Source of the DNA: Zoogloeaceae bacterium
GTDB taxonomy: Bacteria; Pseudomonadota; Gammaproteobacteria; Burkholderiales; Rhodocyclaceae
Reading direction: 5' to 3'
Assembly: GCA_024235635.1 (NCBI GenBank)
Contig: JACKMA010000002.1
Location: 496,001 to 560,000 of the forward strand
DNA: 64,000 nucleotides
Positions within the stretch are counted from its first letter, which is position 1; every line of letters begins with the position of its first letter. The position numbers and the translations under genes were made by a program. The notes under the pieces were generated by a model. The model was not told where the DNA came from. It made no database searches and saw nothing but the letters and a program-made list of their open reading frames with translations. Below, in pieces: positions 55,658 through 63,821 of the stretch.

Positions 55658-55912
55658 TCAGCCCGGGGGAGCGCTGGCCAGTTCGTCGGCGAGGCAGCCC
55701 ACCGGGGGGCCCAGGGTGCCGCTGTCGTCCTCGAAGCGCACCAGGAAGATCTCTTCACGGCTCTCGGCGAGATGGCCAGCGCGCACGACCACACCCTTGC
55801 AGCCGGGCTCTGCCAGCACGGCATCTTCGGCCAACTGGGGCAGGCTGCCGTCATTGACGATGCGCTCGCTGGCGAACACCAGTTCGCCGATTCGGTAACG
55901 GGCGTCTTCCAT
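55658..55912 (-). CDS. Short NifZ-domain protein
   Basis: This 84-residue protein keeps the NifZ layout (YRIGELVFASERIVNDGSLP, then GCKGVVVRAGHL and EIFLVRFED) but is half the length of the true NifZ at 57358. It is the last gene of the nif series, 4 bp after the 2Fe-2S ferredoxin gene. NifZ helps mature the P-cluster of the MoFe protein; what the short version does is not known to me. Confidence 0.75.
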   Translation of the reverse strand: MEDARYRIGELVFASERIVNDGSLPQLAEDAVLAEPGCKGVVVRAGHLAESREEIFLVRFEDDSGTLGPPVGCLADELASAPPG

Positions 55913-55916
55913 CGCT

Positions 55917-56243
55917 TCAGTCCCAGACGCCGGGCGCGGTGCGCAGCCGTTCGACCGGCTCGTTGGCGACGAGGTGGCGCTCGATCAGTTCGGGCACGTC
56001 GTCGGGCCCGACTCCGCTGTACATGATGCTGTCCGGATAGACCAGCACCGTCGGCCCGCTGCTACAGGGGCCGAGGCAGCCGGTATTGGTGAGCAGATGA
56101 CTGGTCCACAGGTTGCGTGCCTGGAATTCGTCCATGAAGCGCTGATAGACCGCCGCGCAGCCCCGCTCGCCGCAGGAGCCACGCGGATGCCCCGGTGGTC
56201 GCGACTGGACGCAGACAAGAACGTGTTTCACGGGTTTCGGCAT
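55917..56243 (-). CDS. Thioredoxin-fold [2Fe-2S] ferredoxin, nif-linked
   Basis: The 108-residue protein has the four-cysteine pattern of thioredoxin-like ferredoxins: HVLVCVQSRPPGHPRGSCGERG for the first two, then TGCLGPCSSGPTVLVYPD (fragments). It carries electrons and is regularly found in nif clusters of Azotobacter and Rhodocyclales. It lies between nifM and the short NifZ gene. Confidence 0.88.
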   Translation of the reverse strand: MPKPVKHVLVCVQSRPPGHPRGSCGERGCAAVYQRFMDEFQARNLWTSHLLTNTGCLGPCSSGPTVLVYPDSIMYSGVGPDDVPELIERHLVANEPVERLRTAPGVWD

Positions 56244-56462
56244 GATGCGGCCTCCGTTGATGGTCAGACAGGTTGCACTTCGCAGGATCCGGGTCCGAGC
56301 GCCTCGATTTCGAGTCGACGACTTGCCGATCGGTGACGCGCAGGCGTCGAGGCTCGCGGGACCATCGCCCCTGCTGCCGGTGCGGTCTTGCGTCGTCGGC
56401 CCCGGTGCCGGCCGCCCGGATGACGCTCCGCGCGCCGCGCAGCGTCCCGCGTGGCGCGCTGG

Positions 56463-57374
56463 TCAGGCGGCCGAGGCGCGCCCGGCCCTGCCCGCGCGGG
56501 CAGGGCCGCCCGGCGCCTGGCCGGCCGCAATGCGCATGCGTTCGCGCAACCACTCCCGCTGGCATTGGCGACGGCGCCGCGCTTCTATCGCGGCGCGCAG
56601 CCGCGGTGCGAGTTCCTGGTATGGCGGCACGCCGGCGGGCATGACGGCCTCGCAGCGAAGCAGGTGGAAGCCCAGCTCGCTTTGCACCACATCGGACAGT
56701 GCGCCCGGCGCCAGCGCGAACAGCGCCGCTTCGATCTCCGGAAAGAGCTGACCGCGCTGGTATTCGCCGAGGCGACCGCCGTTCATTGCGCTCGGGCACT
56801 CCGAGTGCTTCAGCGCCTGTTCGGCGAATCGCTCCGGCTTCTTCGACAAGCGTGCACGGATCTGGCTGATCCGGGCCAGGGCCCGCTCGTGAGTGTTCTC
56901 GGCGAAGTCCGGGTTGATCGTGATCAGGATCTGCGACAGGCCCCGGCGCTCCGGCAGCTGGTAGTGGTCGGCCTGCAACTGGTAGTGCAATTGCACGTCG
57001 AGTTCGCTGACCCGGACCATGCGCGACGACACCCGGTCGAGCACGGCGTCGACGTGCAGCTCGCGGGCGAGCGCCTCGGCCAGCGACGGGCGGTCGAAGC
57101 CGTAGGCTCGCATCGCGGCCTCGAAGCTGGCGGCATCGTCGTAGCGCTGCTCGAGTTGGCCCATTGCGTCGTCCAGGGTCGCCGCCGGCACCACTACCTC
57201 ACCGGCTTCGGGCGACGCCAGCACGCAGGCCTCGATCGACGTCTGGCGCTCGACCGATGACGACAGCCGCTTCAATTCGGCGGCATCGAGTTCGCCCGGC
57301 GCACGGCCGAACATCGCATGCGACAGCTTGAAGGCGATATAGGCCCGCACGCCAGCTTCATGGTTCACGTTCAT
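56463..57374 (-). CDS. nifM: Nitrogen fixation protein NifM (parvulin-type prolyl isomerase)
   Basis: A 303-residue protein with a helical N-terminal part (about 1-150) and a C-terminal PpiC/parvulin domain (about 160-265: LSQILITINPDF, HSECPSAMNGGRLGEYQRGQ, LGFHLLRCE). NifM is needed for folding of the NifH iron protein. ATG 57374 has GGAGAA upstream and overlaps the end of nifZ by 17 bases. The very C-terminus is an Ala/Gly/Arg-rich tail. Confidence 0.9.
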   Translation of the reverse strand: MNVNHEAGVRAYIAFKLSHAMFGRAPGELDAAELKRLSSSVERQTSIEACVLASPEAGEVVVPAATLDDAMGQLEQRYDDAASFEAAMRAYGFDRPSLAEALARELHVDAVLDRVSSRMVRVSELDVQLHYQLQADHYQLPERRGLSQILITINPDFAENTHERALARISQIRARLSKKPERFAEQALKHSECPSAMNGGRLGEYQRGQLFPEIEAALFALAPGALSDVVQSELGFHLLRCEAVMPAGVPPYQELAPRLRAAIEARRRRQCQREWLRERMRIAAGQAPGGPARAGRAGRASAA

Positions 57375-57873
57375 CAGTGTTCTCCGGATCGTCGCCGCTG
57401 ATCTCGGTGGCCGAATCCTGCTGCGGTGCCAGCGCGGACTCGGGCACATCGAGCACCCAGCCGGGAAAGTGCACCCGGTAGCGGGGGCCGCCGGGTGCGT
57501 CGCGGAACACCTTCAGCACTTCGCCGTGGCATCCCCGTTCGGCCCGTAGCTCGCCGCCGGCGACCAGCGTCGTCGCTGCCTGCACCCGCTCCCGGGATTC
57601 GAAGCGGGTCGGCGTCCACGGCTCGTCGATGCCGATCAGTTCCTCCTCGCGGCAGCCGATCACCCGGCCGTCCTGGTCACCGGGCACACCGGTGTCGAGG
57701 AAAGCCACGGTGTAGATCAGCTGGTCCTGGAGGAAAGTGCCGACATCGCGCACGAAGCCGGTGGCGCCGCGGCGCACCAGCAACGCGCCGGTGGCGAGCC
57801 CCGGATAGGTGCCGTCGTTGCGCACGTTGCGGATGACACGAACGCCGGTCCCGTATTCGTATCGCGGCAACAT
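57358..57873 (-). CDS. nifZ: Nitrogen fixation protein NifZ
   Basis: The 171-residue product has the NifZ pattern twice: VRVIRNVRNDGTYPG and GATGFVRDVGTFLQDQLIYTV in the first half, a related ERGCHGEVLKVF-PRYRVHFPG block in the second. NifZ acts in P-cluster formation of nitrogenase. ATG 57873 is the family start; the open frame upstream is Arg/Ser-rich noise. It is followed by overlapping nifM. Confidence 0.92.
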   Translation of the reverse strand: MLPRYEYGTGVRVIRNVRNDGTYPGLATGALLVRRGATGFVRDVGTFLQDQLIYTVAFLDTGVPGDQDGRVIGCREEELIGIDEPWTPTRFESRERVQAATTLVAGGELRAERGCHGEVLKVFRDAPGGPRYRVHFPGWVLDVPESALAPQQDSATEISGDDPENTDEREP

Positions 57874-57889
57874 CGCTTCGCCCCGGCGT

Positions 57890-58216
57890 TCAGCGGATGC
57901 GCAGGGACTCGACCGGAATGATCGCGATCTGCGGCTCGTGCATGTGGAAGACCTTGAAGACCTTCTCGTCGAGCGGGGTCGAATGGACGAAATCGGCATA
58001 TGCCTGCGTCAGCGCCCTGCGGTGCACGGCACGCCGGGCTTCGTCGTCGCCGTCGTCACCCGGCGCCGCGGCGAGATAGTCGTGATAGCGCTGCAGGATG
58101 TGCAAGCGGCTGACCTGCACGATCGAAGGATCGAACGTGACGTCGAAGTAGGTCAGAAAATCCTCGGCGCTTTCGAGCTCATCGAGGGCATCGTCCAGGG
58201 TGCATTCGTCGATCAT
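57890..58216 (-). CDS. nifW: Nitrogenase stabilising/protective protein NifW
   Basis: A 108-residue protein with the NifW signature: LESAEDFLTYFDVTFDPSIV, VSRLHILQRYHDYL, and FKVFHMHEPQIAIIPVESL (fragments). It binds and protects the MoFe protein from oxygen. It lies 16 bp before nifZ. Confidence 0.95.
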   Translation of the reverse strand: MIDECTLDDALDELESAEDFLTYFDVTFDPSIVQVSRLHILQRYHDYLAAAPGDDGDDEARRAVHRRALTQAYADFVHSTPLDEKVFKVFHMHEPQIAIIPVESLRIR

Positions 58217-58239
58217 CGTGGTTCTCCTGGGTTGGGGGG

Positions 58240-58758
58240 TCAGGGTTTTGCGGCGGCGGCAACAGTGCTGGCGCAACCCACGACCGTCAGCAGCGCGCTG
58301 GCGCCGAGGCGGTCATGCTGGTCGAGGATCGCCAGCTTTTCGAGCATCTGCTGTCCGACGACCGTACGGCCTTCGCGCAGCGCCAGCACGGCACGGGCCT
58401 TCAGCGCCAGCAGCCAGAAGCGCAGCAGGCCCATCGAACGGCTGGCGGCGTCGGCCAGCGCGATCTGGTCCATCTCTTGCCAGTCGTCGGGCAGGCCCAG
58501 GCGCCGGCCGGAGACCACCATCGCCCGCCGGGCGACGAGGTCGGCCTCGGCCAGCCGGTGCTTGTAGAAGTAGTAGCGGTACAACCCGACCAGCACGACC
58601 AGTTGCTCCGGCGCATGCAGGTAGGCCTGCAGCAGCGGCAGCTCGCCCTCGCCTTCGATGCATGAGCGGGCGGCCAGGTCGAGCAGGCCCGCCACCTCCG
58701 GCGGACAGGCGTCGTCGAAGTACAGGCTGACCGAATCGAAGTCGTGCAGATCCATCAT
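58240..58758 (-). CDS. Nif-cluster helical (TPR-like) protein of unknown function
   Basis: The 172-residue product is mainly alpha-helical, with repeat-like helices (LQAYLHAPEQLVVLVGLYRY, ADLVARRAMVVSGRRLGL). No enzyme motif is seen. Its ATG overlaps the cysE stop (ATGATGA region), and nifW follows after 23 bp, so it is firmly inside the nif operon. A protein of this kind often sits near nifW in related bacteria, possibly as an adaptor in cofactor assembly; that role is a guess. Confidence 0.75.
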   Translation of the reverse strand: MMDLHDFDSVSLYFDDACPPEVAGLLDLAARSCIEGEGELPLLQAYLHAPEQLVVLVGLYRYYFYKHRLAEADLVARRAMVVSGRRLGLPDDWQEMDQIALADAASRSMGLLRFWLLALKARAVLALREGRTVVGQQMLEKLAILDQHDRLGASALLTVVGCASTVAAAAKP

Positions 58759-59546
58759 CGACCCCGCTGCGCCGTCGCGACGTGGACACCGACCACGTGC
58801 TCGCCCGGATGCTTGAGCACGCTGCCGCAGGAACAGCCCCCTTCGCAGACGCTTTCGCCCGGTTCGCCCAGCCCCGCCTGGTCGATGCGGGATTCGAGCT
58901 GCTCGACACGCTCGAGCAGGCACGCGAGCGCCTTGCCGACCGGGTCGGGCACCAGATGGTGGTCGAGATCGAAGCCGTCCGGGCTGCGACCGCCTTCGCT
59001 GCGCACGACGCGCCCGGGAATGCCGACCACCGTGCGGTTGGCGGGTACCGGCGTGACCACCACCGAATTGGCACCGATGCGCACGCCGTTGCCAACCTCG
59101 ATCGGCCCCAGTACCTTGGCGCCGGCGCCGATCACGACGCCATTGCCCAGGGTCGGGTGACGCTTGCCCTTGCGCCACGACGTGCCGCCGAGGGTGACGC
59201 CGTGGTAGAGGGTGCAGTCGTCGCCGAGCACCGCGGTTTCACCGATCACGACGCCGGTGCCGTGGTCGATGAACAGGCGGCGACCGATGCGGGCGGCAGG
59301 ATGGATGTCGATCTGGGTCAGCATCCGCGTCATGAACTGGATCAGCCGCGCCAGGTAGGGCAGGCGGTGCCGCCACATCACATTGGCGAGACGATGCCAG
59401 ATCACCGCATGCACGCCGGGATACGTGGTCAGCACTTCGAAGCGGCCGCGGGCGGCCGGATCGCGCGCAAGGACCGAGTCGATGTCCTCGATCAGCAGGG
59501 TTCCGAGGCCGGGCTCGGGCGTATCGACGATGTCGGCGGCGGTCAT
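58755..59546 (-). CDS. cysE: Serine O-acetyltransferase (nif-linked)
   Basis: This 263-residue left-handed beta-helix acetyltransferase has IHPAARIGRRLFIDHGTGVVIG, DDCTLYHGVTLGGT and RIGANSVVVTPVPANRTVVG (fragments). It makes O-acetylserine, the precursor of cysteine, which NifS then uses as sulfur source. It follows nifS after 13 bp. The C-terminal extension (CSCGSVLKHPGEHVVGVHV) carries a CxC pair not seen in short housekeeping CysE, consistent with the nif-specific form. Confidence 0.92.
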   Translation of the reverse strand: MTAADIVDTPEPGLGTLLIEDIDSVLARDPAARGRFEVLTTYPGVHAVIWHRLANVMWRHRLPYLARLIQFMTRMLTQIDIHPAARIGRRLFIDHGTGVVIGETAVLGDDCTLYHGVTLGGTSWRKGKRHPTLGNGVVIGAGAKVLGPIEVGNGVRIGANSVVVTPVPANRTVVGIPGRVVRSEGGRSPDGFDLDHHLVPDPVGKALACLLERVEQLESRIDQAGLGEPGESVCEGGCSCGSVLKHPGEHVVGVHVATAQRGR

Positions 59547-59559
59547 GGGCGTGCTCCGC

Positions 59560-60768
59560 TCAGGCGTAGCTCGGGGCGAATGCCTTCTCGGGCTCGGCCA
59601 GCGGCTTGTCGCCGGCCCAGTACGGCGAGAGCTTGCGCAGACGGGCGACGATCGGCGGCACCGCCTGGATCACCCGTTCGATCTCGCAATCGCGCGTGTG
59701 GCGGGACAACGAGAAGCGCACGGTGCCGTGGGCGGCGGTATAGGGGATGCCCATCGCCCGCATCACGTGGGACGGCTCCAGCGAACCCGAGGTGCAGGCC
59801 GAACCACTCGACGCGGCGATGCCTTCCTTGTTGAGCAGCAGCAGGATCGCCTCGCCCTCGATGTATTCGAAGGCGATGTTGGCGGTGTTCGGCAGGCGGT
59901 TGTCGACGTCGCCGGTGGCAAAGGCGTTGGGCACCTGCGCCAGGATCCCGTCCTGCAACTGGTCGCGCATGCGCTTGACCGTGGTGTTTTCGAACGCCAT
60001 GTGTTCGAGCGCCAGCTCGGCGGCCACGCCGAGTCCGACGATCGCCGGTACGTTCTCGGTGCCGGCGCGGCGGCCGCGCTCCTGGTGACCACCTCGAAGC
60101 AGCGGGCGGAAGCGGGTCGCGCGCTTCAGGTAGAGCACGCCGATGCCCTTCGGTGCATGCAGCTTGTGGCCCGACAGCGAGAGCATGTCGATGTGGGTGT
60201 TCCTGAGGTCGATCGGCAGCTTGCCGACCGCCTGCACCGCGTCGGTGTGGAACATCACGCCGGCCTCATGGGCCATCTCGGCCATCTGCTCGACCGGGAA
60301 GATCGTGCCGGTCTCGTTGTTGGCCCACATGAAGGAGGCGATCGCGACGTTCGGCGAGAGCTTGGCGCGGTACGCGTCGAGGTCGATGCGGCCCTGGCCG
60401 TCGACGCCGATGCGATGGACCGTGTAGCCCTCCTTCTCGAGGTGTTCGGCGAGGCTCAGCACCGCCGGGTGTTCGACCGTCGACGTGATGATCTCCTTGC
60501 GCTCGGGCTGGGCACGCAGCGCCGACAGGATCGCCGTCGAATCCGATTCGGTGCCGCAGGAAGTGAAGATCACCTCGGAGTCGTGTTCGGCGCCGATCAG
60601 CGTCTGCACCTGGGCGCGCGCCTTCTTGACCGCGAGCCCGACCTTGTTGCCGAAGCTGTGCATCGACGACGGATTGCCGAACTGCTCGATGAAGTACGGC
60701 ATCATCGCGTCGATGACGCGCGGGTCGCACTGGGTGGTGGCGTTGTTGTCGAGATAGATCGGTCCCAT
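59560..60768 (-). CDS. nifS: Cysteine desulfurase NifS
   Basis: The 402-residue PLP enzyme begins IYLDNNATTQCDPRV. It has the PLP lysine in LSLSGHKLHAPKGIGVLYL and the active-site Cys in SSGSACTSGSLEPSHVM. It releases sulfur from cysteine for cluster building on NifU. It lies 3 bp downstream of nifU. Confidence 0.97.
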   Translation of the reverse strand: MGPIYLDNNATTQCDPRVIDAMMPYFIEQFGNPSSMHSFGNKVGLAVKKARAQVQTLIGAEHDSEVIFTSCGTESDSTAILSALRAQPERKEIITSTVEHPAVLSLAEHLEKEGYTVHRIGVDGQGRIDLDAYRAKLSPNVAIASFMWANNETGTIFPVEQMAEMAHEAGVMFHTDAVQAVGKLPIDLRNTHIDMLSLSGHKLHAPKGIGVLYLKRATRFRPLLRGGHQERGRRAGTENVPAIVGLGVAAELALEHMAFENTTVKRMRDQLQDGILAQVPNAFATGDVDNRLPNTANIAFEYIEGEAILLLLNKEGIAASSGSACTSGSLEPSHVMRAMGIPYTAAHGTVRFSLSRHTRDCEIERVIQAVPPIVARLRKLSPYWAGDKPLAEPEKAFAPSYA

Positions 60769-60771
60769 GGT

Positions 60772-61662
60772 TCAGGCCTCCGTCGCACAGGCGCTGCCGT
60801 GGGCATGGGCGTGGGCGCCCACCGGCACCACCTTGACGAACTCGCCGAGCGCCTCGATCAGCTTCTGCTGGACGCCGCCGAGGGTGACCGCTTCCATCTG
60901 GCAGCCGCTGCAGGCGCCCTTCAGGCTGACCAGGATCCTGTTGCCATCGACGTCGATCAGGTCGATGTCGCCACCGTCGCGCTGCAGCGTCGGCCGCATC
61001 TGCTCGATGGTCTGTTCGATCTTGCGGATGCGGGCCAGGTTGCCCATCGCCGGTGCCGGCGTCGCCTTGGCGGTCGGGTCGAAGCGCTCGCCGCGTTCCG
61101 CCAGCACGCGACCGAGGATCTCCTCGATGCCTTCGTGGCAGGCCGCGCAGCCGCCGCCGGCCTTGGTGTAGTTGGTGACGTCCTCGACCGTGCCGAGATT
61201 GTTGGCGCGAATCGTGTCCTCGATCAGCACGGCGTCGATGGCGAAGCACTTGCACACCAGGGCGCCTTCCTCGTGGTCGTCGCTCCAGGTCTCGCCGCGG
61301 TAATTGGCAACGGCCGCCTGCAGGGCTTCACGTCCCATCACCGAACAGTGCATCTTCTCCGGCGGCAGGCCGTCGAGATAGTCCGCGATGTCCTGGTTCG
61401 ACACCGCCAGCGCCTCGTCCAGCGTCATGCCCTTGATGATCTCGGTCAGCGCCGAACTCGACGCGATCGCCGAGCCGCAGCCGAAGGTCTGGAAGTGGGC
61501 GTCGGTGATGCGCTCGGAATCGGGATCGACCTTGAGCATCAGCCGCAGCGCGTCGCCACAGGAGATCGAGCCGACGTCACCGATGCCGTTGGCACCGTCG
61601 AGCGGACCGGCATTGCGCGGGTTGTAGAAGTGTTCCTTGACCTTTTCAGAGTAGTCCCACAT
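60772..61662 (-). CDS. nifU: Fe-S cluster scaffold NifU
   Basis: A 296-residue protein with all three NifU parts: an IscU-like N-terminal domain (GSISCGDALRLML, FGCGSAIASSSALTE, KMHCSVMG), a central [2Fe-2S] BFD-like domain (VCKCFAIDAV, GGGCAACHEG) and the C-terminal Nfu domain with CSGCQM. It builds clusters for the nitrogenase proteins with NifS. Confidence 0.97.
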   Translation of the reverse strand: MWDYSEKVKEHFYNPRNAGPLDGANGIGDVGSISCGDALRLMLKVDPDSERITDAHFQTFGCGSAIASSSALTEIIKGMTLDEALAVSNQDIADYLDGLPPEKMHCSVMGREALQAAVANYRGETWSDDHEEGALVCKCFAIDAVLIEDTIRANNLGTVEDVTNYTKAGGGCAACHEGIEEILGRVLAERGERFDPTAKATPAPAMGNLARIRKIEQTIEQMRPTLQRDGGDIDLIDVDGNRILVSLKGACSGCQMEAVTLGGVQQKLIEALGEFVKVVPVGAHAHAHGSACATEA

Positions 61663-61710
61663 GGCAGGCTCCCGTATTCGATTCGATTCGTTTGTCTTTC
61701 AGGCGTCGGC

Positions 61711-62034
61711 TTACGCCGTGAACGACTGGCCGCAGGCGCAGGACTTGTTGGCTTGCGGATTCTCGAACTTGAAGCCGCTACCCTCGAGCGACTCGACGAA
61801 ATCGACCGTCGTGCCGGCGAGCAGCGGGGCCGAGAACGGGTCGATCAGCACCGACAGTCCGTCGAAGTCCAGCACGTGGTCGTCGGGCTCGCCCTGCCGT
61901 TCGAGCTTGAGCCCGTACTGCAGGCCCGCACAGCCGCCGCCGGCGACGGAGATGCGCAGGCCGGCGATCGGCTCATCGGTGGTATTGAGAAAGCGGCGGA
62001 CGGCGTTGATGGCGGTTGGGGTCAGGCTGATCAT
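61711..62034 (-). CDS. HesB/IscA-type Fe-S assembly protein (IscA-nif)
   Basis: A 107-residue A-type carrier with the three ligand cysteines in VAGGGCAGLQYGL and CACGQSF. It is the first gene of the nifUS operon, directly downstream of a sigma54 promoter, with GAGAGG ahead of its ATG. The 48-bp gap to nifU suggests co-transcription. Confidence 0.93.
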   Translation of the reverse strand: MISLTPTAINAVRRFLNTTDEPIAGLRISVAGGGCAGLQYGLKLERQGEPDDHVLDFDGLSVLIDPFSAPLLAGTTVDFVESLEGSGFKFENPQANKSCACGQSFTA

Positions 62035-62074
62035 GACGGGCCTCTCATTTCGTTATTGCTACACGACCCGTTCC

Positions 62075-62089
62075 GCAACCGTCGTGCCA
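62075..62089 (-). promoter_or_regulatory. Sigma54 (-24/-12) promoter of the iscA-nifUS operon
   Basis: The minus strand reads TGGCAC-N5-TTGC, a perfect match to the RpoN consensus. The -12 element lies about 41 bp upstream of the iscA start codon, so transcription should start about 30 nt before the ATG. Confidence 0.93.
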
Positions 62090-62185
62090 TGCCGGCATGT
62101 CGGCGCAAGTCACTGATTTTCCAATATGCGGCCTGGCAGATCGGCGGGTCGGCATGTCGCATTCCGACGGAATCGTCGGGCCCCG

Positions 62186-62201
62186 TGTGGCAAAGCCCAC
62201 A
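62186..62201 (-). promoter_or_regulatory. NifA upstream activating sequence
   Basis: TGT-N10-ACA (a palindromic spacing, so it reads on both strands) lies about 97 bp upstream of the -24 element, the normal position for NifA binding. Confidence 0.8.
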
Positions 62202-62324
62202 AGCCGTGGGCGACCTTGTGTCACAGGGTTTAGCAATCGCCTGGGCGGCGAAGTGGCACAGTGCCGGGGCCGTCCGCCCTGCCCGGCGAGCGACGGTCGC
62301 AGACAACGAGCCAAAGAGGAATGC

Positions 62325-62723
62325 ATGAACAAGAATGTCGTCTTGACCGCGCTGCTGATCGGCGCCTGCCTTCACGGTCCGGTCGCCGCACAGCAGCCGG
62401 CCGGCGCGAGCGCATCGGCCAGCGTTTCGAGCTTCAGCGAAGAAGGCGTGGCAGCCTGGTACGGACGCAAGTTCGCCGGCCGTCGCACGGCGTCCGGCAA
62501 GCGCTTCAATCCGGAAGCGATGACGGCGGCCCATCCGAGCCTGCCGTTCGGCTCGCGCGTGCGGGTCACCAATCTCGACAACGAGCGCACGGTGGAAGTG
62601 ACGATCAACGACCGTGGACCGACCTCGCCCGGCCGCATCATCGATCTGTCGCTGGGCGCGGCGCGCAAGCTGGGCATGGTCCGCAAGGGACTGGCCGACG
62701 TGCGTATCGAAGGCCTCGACTGA
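62325..62723 (+). CDS. RlpA-like double-psi beta-barrel protein
   Basis: The 132-residue exported protein has a signal peptide (VVLTALLIGACLHGPVAA, cleaved before QQPAG) and a RlpA DPBB domain: GVAAWYGRKFAGRRTASGKRF, TAAHPSLPFGSRVRVTN and VTINDRGPTSPGRIIDLSLGAA (fragments). RlpA proteins are septal lytic transglycosylases or murein binders; the SPOR domain of true RlpA is missing. It is on the plus strand, divergent from the nif operon and overlapping its promoter region, and convergent with the next gene, so it splits the nif cluster. Confidence 0.88.
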   Translation: MNKNVVLTALLIGACLHGPVAAQQPAGASASASVSSFSEEGVAAWYGRKFAGRRTASGKRFNPEAMTAAHPSLPFGSRVRVTNLDNERTVEVTINDRGPTSPGRIIDLSLGAARKLGMVRKGLADVRIEGLD

Positions 62724-62739
62724 CGCCGGCGACGACGGC

Positions 62740-63207
62740 TCAACCGAGGATGCGGGTGTAGGCGGTGCCCAGCAGCGCGCGCTGGGCTTCGTCGAGCAGC
62801 CGCGCCTCGAGCAGCGAAACGAAGCGGCCGCCGGCAACCGCGGCCGCAGCCACCGGGGGGTCGATGGTGGCGAGTTCGACCAGCCAGATCGGGGCAGCAG
62901 CGTCGCCAGCGGTGCGCAACGGCTCGGCGTCGACGCGCAGCGCCGACGGCGGCAGCGCGAGCAGGCCGGCCAGGCCCACCAGCCCCGACGCAGGATGAAT
63001 CCCGATCCGGCCGTCGTGCGGATCGATGGCCGCCGCGTCGTCGGCCGCGGCCACCACCACGCTGTCGCCGATCTGGAGAAAGACGGTGCGGGCGCTGGTA
63101 TGGTGCTTGTGATAGAGCACGCCGCGCCAGCCGCCCTCGGCGCCCGCCGGCAACCCCGCGATGACGGTATCGGCGTTCACCGACGTCCGACCCAGGCCGT
63201 CGCGCAA
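62740..63207 (-). CDS. Nif-cluster protein of unknown function
   Basis: The frame codes for about 155 residues: LPAGAEGGWRGVLYHKHHTS, TVFLQIGDSVVVAAADDAAA, GRIGIHPASGLVGLAGLLAL, then a VELATIDPP block. Between the ferredoxin stop and this point the frame offers only TTG (63207) or a later GTG, so the start is uncertain. I do not recognise a named family. It lies 43 bp after the ferredoxin III gene and is probably part of the nif unit. Confidence 0.65.
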   Translation of the reverse strand: MRDGLGRTSVNADTVIAGLPAGAEGGWRGVLYHKHHTSARTVFLQIGDSVVVAAADDAAAIDPHDGRIGIHPASGLVGLAGLLALPPSALRVDAEPLRTAGDAAAPIWLVELATIDPPVAAAAVAGGRFVSLLEARLLDEAQRALLGTAYTRILG

Positions 63208-63249
63208 TTTCGCCGATGCCGCCGCGGACTCCGTATCGTCGCGCTCACT

Positions 63250-63540
63250 TCAGGCGGTCACCGCAGCCGGGCCGTGGGTGTGGCACCCCTTCGGGCACAC
63301 CCGCGCGCAGGACCCGCAGCCGATGCAGTCGAGGCCGTTGGCGATGGTCATGACCATCATGTTGTCGTCATCCAGGTCGTCGTCGAGATCGTCTTCCTCG
63401 CGCTCCACCAGATCGAACACGTCGCGCGGGCAGACCTTGTAGCAGCGGCCGCAACCGATGCATTTCGCGCCATCGAGTTCGAGCACGAACTGGGGCACCC
63501 ATTCGACGCCACCGCGCGTCAGGCCAGTGATCGGATCCAT
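63250..63540 (-). CDS. fdxB: Ferredoxin III, nif-specific [4Fe-4S]
   Basis: A 96-residue ferredoxin with two cluster motifs: CIGCGRCYKVCPRDVF near the N-terminus and CIGCGSCARVCPKGCH near the C-terminus, separated by an acidic loop (EREEDDLDDDLDDDN). This is the FdxB/ferredoxin III type found next to nifX in diazotrophs; it supplies electrons for nitrogenase or cofactor assembly. Confidence 0.93.
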   Translation of the reverse strand: MDPITGLTRGGVEWVPQFVLELDGAKCIGCGRCYKVCPRDVFDLVEREEDDLDDDLDDDNMMVMTIANGLDCIGCGSCARVCPKGCHTHGPAAVTA

Positions 63541-63610
63541 CGTATTGCTCCTGCGGATGCGCCGGGCGCACCGCCTTCGGTTTCAAATCGGGGAGAGCCG
63601 ACGCGTCGCA

Positions 63611-63820
63611 TCAGGCCGCGACCTGTGCGTCGAGCCGATCGCGCGCTTCGGCCCAGGCCTTGCATGCATCGAAGGTCGCACCGGCGATCGTTGGAATTTC
63701 GTGATAGGCCGCAGGCAGTCGGTCCTCGACCAGATCGTGGAGTTCCGAGGCCCGTTCGGCGGCGATGCGCTTGAGCCTGCGCACTTCCTTTTCGAGTGAT
63801 TTCAGCTCGTCGGGTGTCAT
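63611..63820 (-). CDS. CCE_0567-type small nif-associated protein
   Basis: This 69-residue helical protein (LKSLEKEVRRLKRIAAERAS, ELHDLVEDRLP) matches the small two-helix family usually encoded between the DUF269 gene and the ferredoxin III gene. Its start lies 1 bp after the DUF269 stop. Function is unknown; a metal-binding role has been proposed for the family. Confidence 0.85.
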   Translation of the reverse strand: MTPDELKSLEKEVRRLKRIAAERASELHDLVEDRLPAAYHEIPTIAGATFDACKAWAEARDRLDAQVAA

Positions 63821-63821
63821 G

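Noticed and set aside
59383..62328. Plus-strand open frame of 981 codons opposite nifS, nifU and iscA
   Set aside because: It is the antisense shadow of well-recognised nif genes and has no protein family features.
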